Assembly: GCF_020539525.1 (NCBI RefSeq)
Contig: NZ_JACDXX010000003.1
Coordinates: 248,001 to 312,000 of the forward strand
Length of the DNA stretch: 64,000 nt
Reading direction: 5' to 3'
From: Pseudogemmobacter faecipullorum
GTDB lineage: Bacteria > Pseudomonadota > Alphaproteobacteria > Rhodobacterales > Rhodobacteraceae
The position numbers and the translations under genes are program-made. Positions 17,828-26,165 of this stretch are shown piece by piece (positions within the stretch are counted from its first letter, which is position 1; each line of letters opens with the position of its first letter). Below the pieces are notes generated by a model, which saw only the letters and a list, made by a program, of their open reading frames with translations, had not been told where the DNA came from and ran no database searches.

Positions 17828-18409
17828 ATGAGCCTTTCAGATGAGATCCGCAGCTGTCGCCTCTGTGCGCAGCGATTCGCCCGGACCGCGACCCGGCACG
17901 CGCCGCGCCCGGTGCCCTGGTTCAGGCCCGGGGCGCGGCTGCTGATCGCCGGCCAGGCGCCGGGCGCGCGGGTCCAGGCTTCGGGCCGGCCCTTTACCGA
18001 TGCTTCGGGCGCGCGGCTGCGGCACTGGCTCGGGCTGAGCGAGGCCGAATTTTATGATCAGAACCGGATCGCAATCGTGCCCATGGCCTTCTGCTTTCCC
18101 GGCTATGATGCGAAAGGCGCCGATCTGGCGCCGCCGGCGATCTGTGCGGCCACCTGGCGTCTGCGGGTGATGGCGGCTTTGCCGGAGCTGCGGCTGACGC
18201 TTGCGGTCGGCGGCGCGGCGATGCGCTGGCATATCGGCCCGGGAAAGGTGGCGGATCTGGTGGCCGACTGGCGCGCCAGGGCGGAAAGCGGCAGCTTCCC
18301 CTTGCCCCATCCCTCCTGGCGCAATACGGGGTGGCTGAAGCGCAATCCCTGGTTTGAAGCGGAATTGCTGCCCCAATTGCGGGCCCGCGTCCGCGCCGTG
18401 CTGGAGTAA
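17828..18409 (+). CDS. Uracil-DNA glycosylase family protein (Fe-S type, altered motif A)
   Basis: 193 residues from ATG 17828. Four cysteines at about 10, 13, 89 and 106 have the spacing of the [4Fe-4S] ligands of family 4/5 UDGs. Motif A reads AGQAPGARVQ, whereas active family-4 enzymes have GEAPG followed by an acidic residue; motif B is PLPHPSWRN. A set of COG1573 proteins shares the GQAPG form. Fold and base-binding are likely, but catalysis on uracil is uncertain. The SseB-domain gene follows after 7 bp. Confidence 0.75.
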   Translation: MSLSDEIRSCRLCAQRFARTATRHAPRPVPWFRPGARLLIAGQAPGARVQASGRPFTDASGARLRHWLGLSEAEFYDQNRIAIVPMAFCFPGYDAKGADLAPPAICAATWRLRVMAALPELRLTLAVGGAAMRWHIGPGKVADLVADWRARAESGSFPLPHPSWRNTGWLKRNPWFEAELLPQLRARVRAVLE

Positions 18410-18416
18410 CCCCCCG

Positions 18417-19217
18417 ATGAGCGAGATCCTGACCCCTCTTGATATGGCCCATGCCGCCGTTTCAGCCGATCCCGAGGATGACGCGGCGCGGCTGCGGTTT
18501 TACGAGCGGCTGGCGGATGGTGAGCTTTATCTGCTGCTCGCGCGTGAGGCGCAGGGCGAAACGCTTGAGCCCAAGATCTTTGAGCTGGAAACCGGGCCGA
18601 TGGTGCTGGTCTTTGATCTGGAAGAGCGGCTCTCGGGCTTTACCGGCGGGGTTGCGCCCTGGGCGGCGCTGCCGGGCCGGGTGATCGCCGGGCTGCTGAA
18701 GGGGCAGGGCATCGGTCTGGGCGTCAATCTTGGCTGTGCGCCTTCGGAAATGCTCCTGCCGCCCGAGGCGATGGACTGGCTGGCCGAGACGCTTGATGCC
18801 GCCCCCGAAGAGACCCTGGCCCGCCCCGAGGCCTTCCTGCCCGCCGCTGCGCCTGCGGCGCTGACCGATGGCCTCAAGGCCAAGCTGGCGCTGATGCCGG
18901 GGCTGGCGAGCGCGGCGCTCCTGGCCGGGGTGAAATATCACGGCGGGCGCCAGGGCCATATCCTGGCCTTTATCGGTGCCCGGGCGGCGGCGGAACCGGC
19001 GCTGGCGGCGGCGGCGCGTGAGGCGCTGGTCTTCTCGGGGATCGAGGCGGGCGAGATCGATGTCGCTTTCCTCGCGCCCGAAGATCCGGCGCTGCCTGCC
19101 CTGGCCCGGGTGGCCACCCGCTTTGATCTGCCGCAGCCCGCCGCCCCCGAAGCAACCGCTCCGCGCCAGCCTGTCGCCCCTGGTTCTGACCCGGCCAAAC
19201 CGCCCCGGCTGCGCTGA
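18417..19217 (+). CDS. SseB-domain protein
   Basis: 266 residues from ATG 18417. The N-terminal SseB domain (PF07179-like) covers about 1-130: LYLLLAREAQGETLEPKIFELETGPMVLVFDLEERL..FTGG..PWAALPGR, then a C-terminal SseB_C-like region and a Pro/Ala-rich tail. SseB proteins are cytoplasmic and poorly understood (originally enhanced serine sensitivity). It is probably co-transcribed with the UDG-family gene just upstream. Confidence 0.75.
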   Translation: MSEILTPLDMAHAAVSADPEDDAARLRFYERLADGELYLLLAREAQGETLEPKIFELETGPMVLVFDLEERLSGFTGGVAPWAALPGRVIAGLLKGQGIGLGVNLGCAPSEMLLPPEAMDWLAETLDAAPEETLARPEAFLPAAAPAALTDGLKAKLALMPGLASAALLAGVKYHGGRQGHILAFIGARAAAEPALAAAAREALVFSGIEAGEIDVAFLAPEDPALPALARVATRFDLPQPAAPEATAPRQPVAPGSDPAKPPRLR

Positions 19218-19263
19218 AGGCAGCAAAATGGGCAAAAGATTTGGGGTATTATTTAACCCCAAA

Positions 19264-19293
19264 TTGTAACGCATTGAAATGTATATGTATTAT
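19264..19293 (+). promoter_or_regulatory. Candidate promoter of rplM-rpsI
   Basis: TTGTAA (19264-19269) and TATTAT (19288-19293) with an 18-bp spacer, in an AT-rich patch unlike its surroundings, about 100 bp before rplM. Confidence 0.4.
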
Positions 19294-19393
19294 GCTTTTC
19301 ACTGCGCTTGACCGATGCCGGGCATTCTGCGAAAAGCCAGCATCTTAATAGCGCGAGGGGCAACCCTTGCCAGACTCCAAACTGGAATCACCG

Positions 19394-19858
19394 ATGAAAA
19401 CCTTTACCGCTACCCCGGCGGACATCGAGAAGAAGTGGATCCTGATCGACGCTGAGGGCGTCGTTCTGGGCCGCCTCGCCACGATCGTCGCCAATATCCT
19501 GCGCGGCAAGAACAAGCCGACCTTCACCCCCCATATGGACATGGGTGATAACGTCATCATCATCAACGCTGAGAAGATCCAGCTGACCGGCAATAAGCGG
19601 GATGATAAGCGTTACTACTGGCACACCGGCCACCCGGGCGGCATCAAGTCGCGCAGCGTGCGCGAAGTGCTGGAAGGCAAGCATCCCGAGCGCGTCGTGA
19701 CCAAAGCTGTTGAGCGCATGATCACCCGCAATCGTCTGGGCCGTCAGCAGATGACCAATCTGCGCGTTTACGCCGGCGCTGACCACCCCCATGAAGCTCA
19801 GCAGCCCGCCGTCCTCGACGTGAAGCCGCTGAACGCTAAGAACACCCGGAGCGCGTAA
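19394..19858 (+). CDS. rplM: 50S ribosomal protein L13
   Basis: 154 residues from ATG 19394 ([15 protein letters not shown]), the usual length. The frame extends 9 codons upstream, but family alignment favours this start. Typical L13 blocks are [54 protein letters not shown] and [32 protein letters not shown]. Large-subunit assembly protein, in an operon with rpsI 5 bp downstream, as in most bacteria. Confidence 0.97.
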   Translation: MKTFTATPADIEKKWILIDAEGVVLGRLATIVANILRGKNKPTFTPHMDMGDNVIIINAEKIQLTGNKRDDKRYYWHTGHPGGIKSRSVREVLEGKHPERVVTKAVERMITRNRLGRQQMTNLRVYAGADHPHEAQQPAVLDVKPLNAKNTRSA

Positions 19859-19863
19859 TTCAG

Positions 19864-20367
19864 ATGGCCGATATCAAGTCTCTCGACGATCTGAAAGCCG
19901 CTGTTGGCACCGCTGCTCCGGCAGCTGCTGCTGAGGCTGCTCCGCGTACCGCAGTGCGTGACTCGCTGGGCCGCGCCTATGCAACCGGCAAGCGTAAAGA
20001 CGCTGTCGCACGCGTCTGGGTCAAGCCGGGCTCGGGCAAGTTCCTGATCCGCAACAACAAAGGCGAATATGTCGATTATTCGCTCTACTTCGCCCGTCCG
20101 GTGCTGCAGATGATCCTGCGTCAGCCGTTCCAGGTTGCGAATGTTGAAGGTCAGTATGACGTGATGGCTACCGTTGCCGGTGGCGGTCTCTCGGGCCAGG
20201 CCGGCGCTGTCAAGCACGGCATCTCGAAAGCTCTGCAGCTGCACGAGCCGGAACTGCGCGCTGCTCTGAAAGCCGCTGGCTTCCTGACCCGCGACAGCCG
20301 TGTGGTTGAGCGTAAGAAATACGGTAAAGCAAAAGCTCGCCGTTCGTTCCAGTTCTCGAAGCGCTGA
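19864..20367 (+). CDS. rpsI: 30S ribosomal protein S9
   Basis: 167 residues. An Ala-rich N-terminal extension of about 35 residues, common in alphaproteobacteria, precedes the S9 core: [48 protein letters not shown] and the C-terminal [17 protein letters not shown], whose lysine/arginine tail contacts P-site tRNA. Second gene of the rplM operon. Confidence 0.97.
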   Translation: MADIKSLDDLKAAVGTAAPAAAAEAAPRTAVRDSLGRAYATGKRKDAVARVWVKPGSGKFLIRNNKGEYVDYSLYFARPVLQMILRQPFQVANVEGQYDVMATVAGGGLSGQAGAVKHGISKALQLHEPELRAALKAAGFLTRDSRVVERKKYGKAKARRSFQFSKR

Positions 20368-20391
20368 TCCGCTTCTTACTGCGAATTCAGG

Positions 20392-20423
20392 AAAAGGCGC
20401 GGGGGCAACCCTGCGCCTTTTTC
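20392..20423 (+). terminator. Terminator of the rplM-rpsI operon
   Basis: AAAAGGCGCgGGG, short loop, CCCtGCGCCTTTTT, ending in a T-rich tract, about 25 bp after the rpsI stop. Confidence 0.8.
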
Positions 20424-20517
20424 TTTTGCCCGGTATGGGCGGGGGCGACGCATGGATCCGGGGTGGGCCTGTGCAGCAGATCAGCCACGCCAGCCGGGGC
20501 AGGAGTGAGGGCGGGAC

Positions 20518-20546
20518 TTAAAAAAAGGCGCCGGAGAACCGGCGCC
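20518..20546 (-). terminator. Terminator of the DUF1127 gene
   Basis: On the minus strand, perfect 8-bp stem GGCGCCGG-TTCT-CCGGCGCC followed by TTTTTTTAA. Confidence 0.85.
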
Positions 20547-20577
20547 AGGGGGGTACGGACAGGGGGCGGCACCGGCG

Positions 20578-20805
20578 TCAGGCGCGCCAGAACGGCCTGG
20601 CAATTTCCGCCTCGCGCGCTGCGTGCGAGATGCCGATATCGCGCAGCATATAATCATCAAGCCGGGAGAGGGCGCGGCGCGAGCGGCGGCGTTCATCAAA
20701 ACGGGTGATCTGCATGGCAAGGCCGATCAGCAGCCGGGCTGTCAGCGGGCCCTGGACCGGCAAGGCGGGGAGGGCGGGGAGGGAGCTTCCTTTCAGCTGC
20801 GCCAT
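20578..20805 (-). CDS. DUF1127 (YjiS-like) small protein
   Basis: 75 residues from ATG 20805. The C-terminal half is a DUF1127 domain: RFDERRRSRRALSRLDDYMLRDIGISHAAREAEIARPFW, with the family core LxxLDDxxLxDIGI. Such arginine-rich miniproteins are frequent in Rhodobacteraceae; some bind RNA and affect phosphate or stress physiology, but the role here is unknown. It is transcribed divergently from the MocR regulator across an 85-bp gap and has its own terminator. Confidence 0.8.
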   Translation of the reverse strand: MAQLKGSSLPALPALPVQGPLTARLLIGLAMQITRFDERRRSRRALSRLDDYMLRDIGISHAAREAEIARPFWRA

Positions 20806-20815
20806 GATGCAAACC

Positions 20816-20829
20816 TTGTATTGATACAA
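20816..20829. promoter_or_regulatory. Candidate operator (TTGTAT-TG-ATACAA) overlapping the mocR -35
   Basis: Imperfect-centre inverted repeat, arms TTGTAT and ATACAA. TGATACAA recurs at 20896-20903 in the first codons of the regulator gene, 74 bp away, as direct repeats. MocR proteins often bind repeated half-sites and repress themselves. That MocR binds here is inferred. Confidence 0.45.
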
Positions 20830-20849
20830 AACTGTTTCTCGCGTACATT
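20821..20849 (+). promoter_or_regulatory. Promoter of the MocR-type gene
   Basis: TTGATA (20821-20826) and TACATT (20844-20849) with a 17-bp spacer in the AT-rich divergent intergenic region. Confidence 0.5.
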
Positions 20850-20890
20850 TATAAGTACAATAGACCAATTCTCAAATCCAGCGTGATATT

Positions 20891-22294
20891 GTGCCTGATA
20901 CAACCTGGTCCCCCGACCTCACGGCCTTCAGCGGTCCGAAATATCTCAGCCTCAGCCGGGCGCTGCGCGAGGCGGTGCGTTCGGGAGAGCTGCCGCCCGG
21001 CACCCAGCTGCCGACCGTGCGCGATCTGGCCTGGCGGCTGTCGCTGACCCCGGGCACCGTTGCCCGGGCTTATCAGCTTGCCACCCAGGAGGGGCTGCTC
21101 GAGGCTACGGTCGGGCGCGGCACTTTCGTTGCCTCGGCCCAGCCCAGACTTGGCCCTTCGCAGCCTTTGTTCATCGAGCGGCCGGCCCCTGGCAGCGGCT
21201 TCGTCGATCTGCGCGCGCCGCGTGTGCCGGAAGTCGGGCAGGGCAAGGCCTTTGCCGCGGCTTTGCAGGCGCTGAGCAGCGAGGCGGCAACCGCCGCATG
21301 GCTCGATTATACCAGTCAGAGCAGTGAATATCCGCTGCGCGAGGCGGTGCTCGACTGGCTGCAGGGCGGTATTATCGGCCCGGCTACCGCTGATGAGGTG
21401 ATGCTGACCCATGGCGGGCAGAATGCGGTGGGGCTGGTTTTTGACTGCTGCCTGCGCGGTGACCGCCCGGTGGTGCTGCTGGAAGAACTGGCCTATCCCG
21501 GTTTTCGCTATGCTGCGCGCGCGGCGCGGGCCGAGGTGGTGGGCATTGAGATCGATGCCGATGGCATGGTCCCCGAGGCGCTGGAGGCCGCCTGCCGCCG
21601 CTATGGCCCCCAGGTGCTCTGCCTGACCACCGAGGCGCAGAATCCGACCAACCGGCGGATGCCGCTGGAGCGGCGCCAGAAAATCGCAGCCATTGCAAGA
21701 ACTTATGATCTACAAATTCTTGAGGATGATTGCTATACCGTGGCGATGAGCGAGATCCCCAGCCTGCGCGCTTTGGCGCCCGAGCGGGTCTGGCTGGTCG
21801 GCAGCGTCTCGAAAACGCTGTCAGCGGCTTTGCGCTTTGGCTATGTGATCTGCCCGACCGGCCTTGGCGAGGCGGGGCGGCTTTCGGCACAATATGGCTT
21901 TTTCGCGCTGTCGCGCCCGGTTTCGGGCATGATGCTGCATCTGTTCCGCTCAGGCGCGGCGGCAGAGCTGCGCACCAGGGTTCAGGCTGAATTCCAGGTG
22001 CGGATCCAGCAGATGGTGAACCGGCTCGGCGGATTTGATATCTCCTGGCAGGCCACGGTGCCTTTTGTCTGGCTGAACCTGCCGATGGGCTGGCGCGCCT
22101 CGACGCTGGGGCGCGAGGCCGAGGCCGAGGGCATTTTGCTGCGCTCGGCCGATGAATATGCCCTGGTCGGCGGCCGCGCCCCCAATGCCGTGCGCCTGGC
22201 GATTGCGGCGCATCTGCCGCCCGATGAATTCGAGGCCGGGCTCGACCGGCTGGCGCGGCTGCTCGGCAATCCGCCCTCGGCGCTTTCGGTCTGA
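20891..22294 (+). CDS. MocR-type regulator: GntR HTH fused to aminotransferase-like domain
   Basis: 467 residues with GTG start. The GntR winged helix is at about 14-80 (YLSLSRALREAVRSGELPPGTQLPTVRDLAWRLSLTPGTVARAYQLATQEGLLEATVGRGTFV). A fold-type I aminotransferase domain follows, with PLP lysine in LVGSVSKTLSAALRFGYV and TTEAQNPTNRRM. These proteins use PLP plus an amine or amino acid as effector (GabR and PdxR are the characterised examples). A polyamine-type transporter operon lies directly downstream on the same strand and is a plausible target. Confidence 0.9.
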   Translation: MPDTTWSPDLTAFSGPKYLSLSRALREAVRSGELPPGTQLPTVRDLAWRLSLTPGTVARAYQLATQEGLLEATVGRGTFVASAQPRLGPSQPLFIERPAPGSGFVDLRAPRVPEVGQGKAFAAALQALSSEAATAAWLDYTSQSSEYPLREAVLDWLQGGIIGPATADEVMLTHGGQNAVGLVFDCCLRGDRPVVLLEELAYPGFRYAARAARAEVVGIEIDADGMVPEALEAACRRYGPQVLCLTTEAQNPTNRRMPLERRQKIAAIARTYDLQILEDDCYTVAMSEIPSLRALAPERVWLVGSVSKTLSAALRFGYVICPTGLGEAGRLSAQYGFFALSRPVSGMMLHLFRSGAAAELRTRVQAEFQVRIQQMVNRLGGFDISWQATVPFVWLNLPMGWRASTLGREAEAEGILLRSADEYALVGGRAPNAVRLAIAAHLPPDEFEAGLDRLARLLGNPPSALSV

Positions 22295-22427
22295 CGCCGG
22301 TCAGGGCCCTGGCGCGGCCCGGAGGGGCCCGGCTCACGCTGTGGCACAGCGCCGCAATCTGCCGCTCTGGCAGGATAAAAGCAGCCGCCGCAGCGGAATG
22401 GAACGGTTGATCTGCAGTCGAGGCCAG

Positions 22428-22458
22428 TTGCCCCCGGGTTGCGCCTCGGGCATATAAT
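22428..22458 (+). promoter_or_regulatory. Candidate promoter of the ABC transporter operon
   Basis: TTGCCC (22428-22433) and a consensus TATAAT (22453-22458), spacer 19 bp, 100 bp before the first permease gene. Confidence 0.4.
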
Positions 22459-22557
22459 CGGCCCAAATTGAGGGGCGTCAGTCCATTCCCTGCTTGCCAG
22501 AACAGATCTGACTCGTCAAAATTTGATCAAACACTCTCTGGCACGGCGGGGGGGCCG

Positions 22558-23499
22558 ATGGCGCAAACCAAATCTACCGAAGGAAGGACCGGATGGCTGC
22601 TGATCACGCCTCCGGCGCTGGTGACATTGCTGCTCCTGGCAGCACCACTGGCCACCGTCCTGATTTACTCAATCATGACCGGGGGGCGCGGCACGGTTTC
22701 ACTGCCGCTGACCGCAGAGAATTACTATAGTTTCTTCCGCAGCGGCCCGGGAAATATTCTCGATCTGATCTTCAGCGGTGACTGGGGCAAGATCCCCGAG
22801 GCGCTGAGCAAGGCACCCTATCTGCTGGTGATGGGAAGGGCGCTGCTGGTGGCCTTCTCGGTGACGCTCGCCACCGTGTTGCTGGCCTATCCGATCGCCT
22901 ATTTCGTCAGCTTCCACGTCCAGGCCTCGAAAAAATCGCTCTGGCTGTTCCTGATCACCATTCCGTTCTGGACCAGCTATATCATCCGCGTCGCGCTCTG
23001 GCGCACCATTCTGGGCTATGACGGCATTGTTGACAGCTCGCTGATCGGCCTCGGGCTGATGGACAGCCAGCTCAATATTCTGTCAAACGGCATCCTGTCG
23101 ATCATCATCACCTTGTCGCATGCCTATGCGCCTTTCGCCGTGCTGCCGATCTTTATCGCCCTGGAAAAGGTCGACCGCTCGCTGCTCGAGGCCGGTCAGG
23201 ATCTGGGCGAGACCAAATGGGTCACCTTCCTGCGCGTCACTCTGCCTTTGTCGATGACCGGGGTGATTGCGGCGGTGCTGATCGTCTTCATTCCCACCGT
23301 CGGCGATTATGTCACCCCCGAGCTGATCGGCGGCGGCAAGGTGCCGATGATCTCAAACCTCGTTGAGGTGGAACTGCTGAAACGGCGCAACTTTGCCATG
23401 GGCTCGGCGCTGGCGGCGACCTCGATGATGATCGTGGCGGTGATTTCGCTCATCTTCATCCTGTGGAACCGCCGTTTCCTCGGAGGCCGGAAATCATGA
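22558..23499 (+). CDS. Polyamine-type ABC transporter permease (PotB-like)
   Basis: 313 residues from ATG 22558 (MAQTKSTEGRTGWLL). Six membrane helices and the permease loop EAGQDLGETKWVTFLRVTLPLSMTGVIAAVLIVFIPTVGDYVTPELIGG, characteristic of PotB/PotH. Inner-membrane subunit of an importer for putrescine/spermidine or similar cations. Its stop overlaps the next start by ATGA. No periplasmic binding protein gene is present in this cluster. Confidence 0.88.
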   Translation: MAQTKSTEGRTGWLLITPPALVTLLLLAAPLATVLIYSIMTGGRGTVSLPLTAENYYSFFRSGPGNILDLIFSGDWGKIPEALSKAPYLLVMGRALLVAFSVTLATVLLAYPIAYFVSFHVQASKKSLWLFLITIPFWTSYIIRVALWRTILGYDGIVDSSLIGLGLMDSQLNILSNGILSIIITLSHAYAPFAVLPIFIALEKVDRSLLEAGQDLGETKWVTFLRVTLPLSMTGVIAAVLIVFIPTVGDYVTPELIGGGKVPMISNLVEVELLKRRNFAMGSALAATSMMIVAVISLIFILWNRRFLGGRKS

Positions 23500-24305
23500 G
23501 CAAAGCCCCTGGCTTTAAAGCCTATGCCATCGCCTATCTGATCTTCCTTTACGGACCGATCCTGATTCTGCCGGTCTTCGCCTTTAACAATTCGGCCATC
23601 GTCTCTTTCCCGCTGAGCGGGTTCACCACCAAATGGTTCACCGAGATGTGGGCCGATCCGAACCTGTGGAAGGCGCTGAAAAACAGCCTGATCATTGCTC
23701 TTTCGACCGCGGTGCTCTCGACCGTGCTCGGGATTTTTGCGGCGCGCTCCTCGGTGCGCTATCAGTGGCCGGGCAAGCCGGTGGTGATGGGCTTTATCAT
23801 GCTGCCCCTGGTGCTGCCCGAGATGATCGTCGCGATGGCGCTGCTGATCCTGCTGCTCGGCATCGGCGTCAATCTGTCGATCTTTACCGTGATCATGGGC
23901 CATGTACTGCTCTGCACCCCCTATGCGGTGGTGATCCTGACCTCGGCCTTCCAGTCGCTTGACCGCTCGCTGGAAGAGGCGGCGCTGGATCTGGGCGAGA
24001 GCGCGGCCTCGACCTTCCGCCTGATCATCCTGCCACTGGTGATGCCGGGGATCCTGTCTTCCTTCCTGATCACCTTCACCATCTCGATCGATGAATTCAT
24101 CGTGGCGAACTTCCTTGGTTCGGGCCAGCCGATCCTCTCGGTCTATATTTTCGGCCAGTTCCGCTTCCCGGCCAAAGTGCCCTCGATGCTGGCGCTCGGC
24201 ACCATTCTGGTCGGGCTCTCGATCCTTCTTCTGACCATTGCTGAATATTTCCGTCGTCGCGGCATCGCAAAAACCGGCGGCAAGGATACCGGAGGCTTCC
24301 TGTGA
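23496..24305 (+). CDS. Polyamine-type ABC transporter permease (PotC-like)
   Basis: 269 residues from the ATG that overlaps the upstream stop. PotC/PotI-type membrane protein: FLYGPILILPVFAFNNSAIVSFPLSGFTTKWFTEM, and the coupling loop EEAALDLGESAASTFRLIILPLVMPGILSSFLITFTISIDEFIVANFL. Pairs with the preceding permease. The last codons overlap the ATPase start (GTGA). Confidence 0.88.
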   Translation: MSKAPGFKAYAIAYLIFLYGPILILPVFAFNNSAIVSFPLSGFTTKWFTEMWADPNLWKALKNSLIIALSTAVLSTVLGIFAARSSVRYQWPGKPVVMGFIMLPLVLPEMIVAMALLILLLGIGVNLSIFTVIMGHVLLCTPYAVVILTSAFQSLDRSLEEAALDLGESAASTFRLIILPLVMPGILSSFLITFTISIDEFIVANFLGSGQPILSVYIFGQFRFPAKVPSMLALGTILVGLSILLLTIAEYFRRRGIAKTGGKDTGGFL

Positions 24306-25423
24306 CCAGACCCGAGCAACGCCCCCAGGCAGATCAGCGCCCCGCGATGATCGAGTTCCGCGGCATTCATAAATACTACAGCGATTACCATGCCCTGCGC
24401 GGCATTGACGGCTCGATCCGGGCGGGGGAATTCTTCTCGCTGCTCGGGCCCTCGGGCTGTGGCAAGACCACGCTTTTGCGCACCATTGCCGGATTTGAGG
24501 GCATTGATGCCGGGGTCATGCTGATCGATGGCAAGGATATGGCCAATGTGCCGGCCAATGCTCGGCCGACCAATATGGTGTTCCAGAGCTATGCGATCTT
24601 CCCGCACATGTCGGTGGCCGAAAACGTCGCTTTCGGCCTGCGCCGCGATCCGCGCAGCAAGGCCGAAAAGGCCGCAGCGGTCGAGGAAGCGCTCACCATG
24701 GTCGGGCTGAAAGGCTATGGTGGCCGCGCCGCCCATGCTTTGTCCGGTGGCCAGCGCCAGCGCGTGGCACTGGCCCGGGCGCTGATCCTGAAGCCGAAGG
24801 TGCTGCTGCTCGACGAGCCGCTCTCGGCGCTGGATAAGAAAATGCGCGAGCATATGCAGGTTGAGCTGATCAAACTGCAGCGCCAGGTCGGCATTACCTT
24901 CATCCTCGTCACCCATGACCAGGAAGAGGCCCTGGTGATGTCGGACCGGATCGCGGTGATGTTTGAGGGCCAGATCGCCCAGCTCGCTGATCCCGAGACC
25001 CTCTACCGCCGCCCGAACAGCCGCCGGGTGGCCGATTTCATCGGCACGATGAATTTCATCCCCTGTGAGATCCTGTCGGAGAACAACGGCCAGATCGAGG
25101 TCGAGGCCAAAGGCCTTGGCCGGGTCACACTTGAGGCTGATCAGGCACCGCCGCCCTCGGGCGAGGGGGAGCCGGTGGTGGGGCTGCGCCCCGAGACCCT
25201 GACCCTGCTCTATCCCGGCCAGAAGGCCGATGAGCGCAGCGTGAAGGGTAAAATCGACGAGGTGATCTATTTCGGCGATATGACCTATTACGATGTCTTC
25301 ATCGGTGGCACCGATGTCGAGGTGCGGCTCTCGATGCGCAATGTGCCGGGCCGCAAGGTGCTGGAGGTCGGCACCGAAGTCGAGCTGGCCTGGTCGCCCT
25401 CAGCCCTCGTGCTGTTTCGCTGA
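24302..25423 (+). CDS. Polyamine-type ABC transporter ATPase (PotA-like)
   Basis: 373 residues starting at GTG that overlaps the previous stop. Walker A LLGPSGCGKTTLLRTIAG, signature ALSGGQRQRVALARAL, Walker B KVLLLDEPLSALD, H-loop VTHDQEEAL, and a C-terminal TOBE regulatory domain (EPVVGLRPETLTLL to the end). Energises uptake with the two permeases. The substrate class is inferred from PotABC-like sequences and the MocR regulator upstream. Confidence 0.9.
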   Translation: MTRPEQRPQADQRPAMIEFRGIHKYYSDYHALRGIDGSIRAGEFFSLLGPSGCGKTTLLRTIAGFEGIDAGVMLIDGKDMANVPANARPTNMVFQSYAIFPHMSVAENVAFGLRRDPRSKAEKAAAVEEALTMVGLKGYGGRAAHALSGGQRQRVALARALILKPKVLLLDEPLSALDKKMREHMQVELIKLQRQVGITFILVTHDQEEALVMSDRIAVMFEGQIAQLADPETLYRRPNSRRVADFIGTMNFIPCEILSENNGQIEVEAKGLGRVTLEADQAPPPSGEGEPVVGLRPETLTLLYPGQKADERSVKGKIDEVIYFGDMTYYDVFIGGTDVEVRLSMRNVPGRKVLEVGTEVELAWSPSALVLFR

Positions 25424-25427
25424 GAAC

Positions 25428-25455
25428 CTTCCCCGGGGTGCAGGCCCCGGGGAAG
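25428..25455 (+). terminator. Stem-loop after potA-like gene
   Basis: Perfect 11-bp inverted repeat CTTCCCCGGGG-TGCAGG-CCCCGGGGAAG starting 5 nt after the stop. There is no T-run, so it could be a 3' stabiliser or a Rho-assisted end. Confidence 0.5.
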
Positions 25456-25464
25456 CCTCCGGCG

Positions 25465-25518
25465 GGGATATTTAAGGGCCAGATGAAGGCGGCTTTTCAT
25501 CTGGCCGCTGAATATCCC
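25465..25518. repeat. GGGATATTT..CAGATGAA intergenic repeat, copy 2 (palindromic)
   Basis: Two inverted copies of the motif seen at 481-505: GGGATATT at 25465-25472 with AATATCCC at 25511-25518, and an inner perfect 11-bp arm GGCCAGATGAA (25477-25487) with TTCATCTGGCC (25496-25506). It again separates convergent genes. Confidence 0.6.
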
Positions 25519-25553
25519 GGGGGGGGCGCTCTGGGCCGCCAGGGGCCGCGCCG

Positions 25554-26165
25554 CTAATCGTCGGGGGCGAGCACGCCCAGACCGCGCAGATAGATGCCGA
25601 TCCCGGCCTCGAGCAGATCCTCGACGGGCCAGGGTTGGGCGCCGCCATTGCCGCGCAGGTATAATTCGACCATGCCGTGATTGATCGCCTGAATATGGGC
25701 CGAGACCATCGAGGCCGGCGGGCGGCGCGTGGCGGGCAGGGCCTCGAGCATACCTTCGGCGGCCCGGTCCATCAGCGCCCGCGCCCGCCCGGAGACAATC
25801 GCCAGATCGGGATGATTGCCGGGCTGCAGCCCGCTTTCAAACATCGCCTGATAATGGCCGGGATATTTGCGGGCAAAGGCCAGCCAGGCCCGGCCCGTCG
25901 CCTCAAAGGCCGCGAGTTTGGTCGGGCGGCCGTCATCCCAGGCGTAATCGAGCAAAGCGGCGAAAATGCCAAAGCCCTGGCGCGCCACCTCGGCCAGCAG
26001 ATCATCGCGGCCAGCAAAATGGCGATAGACCGCCGCCGGCGTCACCTGGGCGGCTTTCGCCGCCTCTGACAGGGTAAAGCCCTGGGGGCCGCGCCCGGTG
26101 ATCAGCTCCAGCGCCGCCGCGACCAGAGCCTCGCGCAGATTGCCATGATGATAGCCGCGTTTCAC
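25554..26165 (-). CDS. TetR-family regulator with WHG-type C-terminal domain
   Basis: 203 residues, GTG start giving the family-typical lead [22 protein letters not shown]. The HTH is at about 8-55 ([31 protein letters not shown]), followed by a TetR_C_33/WHG-type ligand domain ([19 protein letters not shown]). Its start overlaps the stop of the PPK2 gene (GTGA), so the two are probably translationally coupled. The target and effector are unknown. Confidence 0.85.
   Translation of the reverse strand: MKRGYHHGNLREALVAAALELITGRGPQGFTLSEAAKAAQVTPAAVYRHFAGRDDLLAEVARQGFGIFAALLDYAWDDGRPTKLAAFEATGRAWLAFARKYPGHYQAMFESGLQPGNHPDLAIVSGRARALMDRAAEGMLEALPATRRPPASMVSAHIQAINHGMVELYLRGNGGAQPWPVEDLLEAGIGIYLRGLGVLAPDD

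Noticed and set aside
19308-19313. TTGACC as a -35 box for rplM
   Set aside because: No acceptable -10 element at 16-19 bp; the TTGTAA/TATTAT pair upstream is better.
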